A stretch of DNA of 64,000 nt from Asticcacaulis sp. YBE204 (GTDB lineage Bacteria; Pseudomonadota; Alphaproteobacteria; Caulobacterales; Caulobacteraceae). The DNA lies in NCBI RefSeq assembly GCF_000495855.1, contig NZ_AWGF01000001.1, positions 372,001 to 436,000 on the forward strand, written 5' to 3'. Within the stretch, counting starts at the first letter, position 1; each line of letters begins with the position of its first letter. The notes under the pieces were generated by a model, which had not been told where the DNA came from, made no database searches, and saw only the letters and a program-made list of their open reading frames with translations. Shown here one piece after another: positions 61,908-64,000 of this stretch. Made by a program: the position numbers and the translations under genes.

Positions 61908-63347
61908 CTAGGCCGCGATATTTTCACGAGACAGAAGAGTCTCGTAAGCGGCCTCGACCGCTGCGATCACGCGCGGATCGTGGGCGAGGGCCTCCGGGAA
62001 TACGTTGCGGAACGCCAGTACCTTGGCCACGTCCGACACGTCGTCGGTCAGGGTCTCCCCCAGAGCGATCAGGTCGGCGGCCAGCGGATCGGTGATCGTG
62101 CCGCCCGAGACGGCCTTGTCTCTGACGAAACGCGCCCATGCCGCCAGCGGCACGGCGAAACGCGATACGTCCTGTCCTTTTTCGAGCGCTTCCGACAGCG
62201 ATGACAGCAGACGGATGGGGATTTTCTGCGACCCGTCCCAGGCGATCTGCGACAGCAGGTGCTTGATCGCCGGATTGCGGAAACGCTTCAGGATGGCTTC
62301 TGAATAATCGACCAGATCGAGGCCTTTGGGGGCTTCCAGCAGCGGTACGACGTCGGAAATCATCAGGTCGCGGGCCAGTTCGGCCAGTTCGGCGTCCTTC
62401 ATGGCCTCGGACACGCTTTCGATGCCCTTGTGCAGCCCGGCATAGGCGAGCGTCGAGTGCGGGCCGTTGAGCAGGCGCAGCTTGGCGCGCTCATAGGCCG
62501 GGACATTGTCGGTCAGGATAACGCCGACGCTGGCCCAGTCGGGACCACCTTCGTGGACATGTTCTTCGACCACCCACTGCGTGAAGGCCTCGCGCTGGAT
62601 CGGCCAGGCATCGCTGACGCCGATAGCGTCGGCCACGCGCTCACGCAGGGCGTCGTCGGTGGCAGGGGTGATCGAATCGACCATGGTGCAGGGGCAAGAC
62701 AGGTCTGTCTCTATACGGCTTGCCAATTCGGCGTCCAGCTTCGCTACAAAGGCCACGACGGCGGCTTTCAGGCGGTGGCCGTTCTTCGGCAGGTTATCGC
62801 ACGGGATCAGGACGAACGGCGCAACATCGGCGGCATAACGGCGACGCAGGCCTTCGGCGACGTAGCCGATATAGGACTTCGGCGTCGCCGGGTTGGCCAG
62901 ATCGTGAACGATGTCAGCGTTACCGAAATCCAGTTCCCAGTTCGGATCGAGGCAATAGCCTTTCTCCGTGACGGTCGAGGTGACGATCTGCACCTCCGGA
63001 CGCGTCAGGCGTTCCAGAACGGCTTCGATGTCTTCGGGGCCGACCAGCACTTCGCGCATCGAGCCGAGGATCTGATACTCGATCTTTTCATCGAGGATGG
63101 CCAGCGTATAGAGGCCGTCCTGCGGTTCAAGCGCGTCACGCACACCCTTGGAATGGAGCGATACACCACATATCCCCCAGCGCGGATCGCTGGCCAGCAG
63201 TGCATCGACAAAGGCCGCCTGATGAGCGCGATGGAAGGCGCCGGGACCGAAATGGACGATGCCGACCGACACCTTCGCCGGATCATAGGCGGGACGAATT
63301 ACATCGGGTTTCAGGGCATCGAGCGTGGCAAGCGACAGGCGGGTCAT
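61908..63347 (-). CDS. Mannitol dehydrogenase-family oxidoreductase, fructuronate reductase-like
   Basis: A 479-residue NAD(P)-dependent polyol/uronate dehydrogenase. The nucleotide-binding start VGIVHFGPGAFHRAHQ (about residue 27), the ITPATDD segment and the catalytic lysine motif KLRLLNGPHSTLAY (about 293) match the UxuB/mannitol dehydrogenase branch better than the UxaB branch, where the motif resembles K-x-R-x-L-N-G-T-H-T. It lies beside an altronate dehydratase gene, so it may reduce tagaturonate instead of, or besides, fructuronate. RBS AAAGGAAAA precedes the ATG. Confidence 0.88.
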   Translation of the reverse strand: MTRLSLATLDALKPDVIRPAYDPAKVSVGIVHFGPGAFHRAHQAAFVDALLASDPRWGICGVSLHSKGVRDALEPQDGLYTLAILDEKIEYQILGSMREVLVGPEDIEAVLERLTRPEVQIVTSTVTEKGYCLDPNWELDFGNADIVHDLANPATPKSYIGYVAEGLRRRYAADVAPFVLIPCDNLPKNGHRLKAAVVAFVAKLDAELASRIETDLSCPCTMVDSITPATDDALRERVADAIGVSDAWPIQREAFTQWVVEEHVHEGGPDWASVGVILTDNVPAYERAKLRLLNGPHSTLAYAGLHKGIESVSEAMKDAELAELARDLMISDVVPLLEAPKGLDLVDYSEAILKRFRNPAIKHLLSQIAWDGSQKIPIRLLSSLSEALEKGQDVSRFAVPLAAWARFVRDKAVSGGTITDPLAADLIALGETLTDDVSDVAKVLAFRNVFPEALAHDPRVIAAVEAAYETLLSRENIAA

Positions 63348-63362
63348 ATGTTTTCCTTTTAA

Positions 63363-63460
63363 CCCCCTCTCCCCTGCGGGGAGAGGGTTGGGGTGAGGGG
63401 GCAGCGGCGTTCCCCCTCACCCGGCCCTGTGGGCCACCCTCTCCCCAAAGGGGCGAGGGG
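63363..63460 (+). repeat. Intergenic palindromic repeat, family A, copy 4 (short)
   Basis: CCCCTCTCCCCTGCGGGGAG on the left and CCCTCTCCCCAAAGGGGCGA on the right, with the centre shortened to GGCCCTGTGGGCC and no AAAGAC hairpin. It lies between uxaA and the uxuB-like gene. Confidence 0.85.
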
Positions 63461-63486
63461 CAAAGGTACGCCGCTTCCTGTAATAG

Positions 63487-64000
63487 TTACAGCGTCACGC
63501 CATTCTTCCAGATGGCGATTTCGCGTTCTTCGTTCTTTTCATTGTTGCTTTGCTCGCCCGACGCGACGCGCAGGATCAGCGCCATCAGATCGTCCGCCGT
63601 CTCGTCCAGCGTCTTGCCTTCCAGCGCCTGACCGGCGTTGAAGTCGATCCAGTGCGGCTTCTTTTCGGCCAGCGCCGTATTGGACGCGATCTTCAGCGTC
63701 GGGGCCGGGAAGCCGAGCGGCGTGCCGCGACCGGTGGTGAACAGGACGATGACCGCACCGGCCGCCGTCAGCGCCGTCGACGACACCGCGTCATTACCGG
63801 GGGCTTCGAGCAGGGACAGGCCGCGTTCCGTGGCGCGTTCGCCGTAACGCAACACCTGCGTCAACTGGCTGAGGCCGCCCTTTTGCACAGCCCCAAGCGA
63901 TTTTTCCTCCAGCGTGGTGATGCCGCCCGCCTTGTTACCGGGAGAGGGGTTCTCGAACACAGGCTGGTTGTTGTCGAGGAAGTACTGTTTGAAATCGTTG
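63487..64000 (-). CDS. uxaA: Altronate dehydratase, C-terminal part (runs off the right edge)
   Basis: Dehydrates altronate to 2-keto-3-deoxygluconate in galacturonate catabolism. The visible ~171 residues are the C-terminal large domain: FENPSPGNKAGGITTLEEKS with G-A-V-Q-K-G-G, VLFTTGRGTPLGFPAPTLKI and the DFNAGQALEG tail are standard UxaA. The frame continues through base 64000 with no start, so the gene is cut by the window edge. It is the upstream-most visible gene of a minus-strand operon with the uxuB-like gene and pectate lyase. Confidence 0.93.
   Translation of the reverse strand, partial: NDFKQYFLDNNQPVFENPSPGNKAGGITTLEEKSLGAVQKGGLSQLTQVLRYGERATERGLSLLEAPGNDAVSSTALTAAGAVIVLFTTGRGTPLGFPAPTLKIASNTALAEKKPHWIDFNAGQALEGKTLDETADDLMALILRVASGEQSNNEKNEEREIAIWKNGVTL

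Overview
The window is GC-rich chromosomal DNA from an alphaproteobacterium, most likely Caulobacterales and possibly Asticcacaulis-like. That placement is inference. It rests on the gene order atpD-atpC / dapF-mtaB-ftsY-yciB and rplU-rpmA-GNAT-obgE-nadD-rsfS-rlmH-envC-ctpA-rppH, a class I nrdA with NrdR boxes, flagellin-type pseudaminic acid genes, a TonB-dependent receptor, and alphaproteobacterial intergenic palindromes. I see no tRNA or rRNA gene, CRISPR array, prophage or insertion sequence.

Layout. 1-5.4 kb: end of the F1 ATP synthase operon, then dapF, mtaB, ftsY and yciB. 5.5-7.3 kb: a MarR regulator and two uncharacterised proteins. 7.7-10.2 kb: a polyamine pair (ornithine decarboxylase, deoxyhypusine-synthase-like protein) with a structured leader. 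10.5-13.1 kb: phnCDE importer. 13.4-18.3 kb: a repeat-invaded small gene, a glycosyltransferase, a TetR regulator, DUF5990, a lipoprotein sugar dehydrogenase and panD. 18.4-20.4 kb: nrdA behind two NrdR boxes. 20.5-24.1 kb: a GNAT and a TonB-dependent receptor between two DUF1428 paralogues. 24.1-36.9 kb: a conserved minus-strand block (ribosome assembly, NAD synthesis, cell-wall remodelling, RNA decapping), interrupted by plus-strand asd and by a manganese-riboswitch terC gene. 37.2-46.9 kb: zinc-type CobW GTPase with WD40 partner, mtgA, an M2 metallopeptidase, a 2OG-Fe(II) oxygenase, a membrane serine protease and an OmpA lipoprotein. 47.0-52.8 kb: a WecB/TagA-type glycosyltransferase, pseB-pseC-pseI, a membrane protein and a hydrolase. 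52.9-57.1 kb: a Yip1-like protein and the molybdenum cofactor genes moaA-moaB-moeA. 57.2-64 kb: a carboxylesterase, a lipoprotein, and a pectin/uronate operon (uxaA, uxuB-like, pectate lyase, esterase, GNAT) running off the end.

The non-coding DNA is rich. Four families of palindromic intergenic repeats recur; one copy lies inside a reading frame and another splits the pse genes. Regulatory candidates are the yybP-ykoY (Mn) riboswitch before terC, NrdR boxes before nrdA, a folded leader before ornithine decarboxylase, and an apparently undescribed leader before asd. The asd leader has a leaderless 26-codon ORF whose first 12 residues are mostly Met/Thr/Ile/Lys, the end products of the Asd pathway, followed by mutually exclusive stem-loops. 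The asd leader is the best candidate here for a new regulatory system.

Start codons were often moved from the longest possible frame to one supported by a ribosome-binding site or by the family's usual N-terminus; reasons are in each entry.
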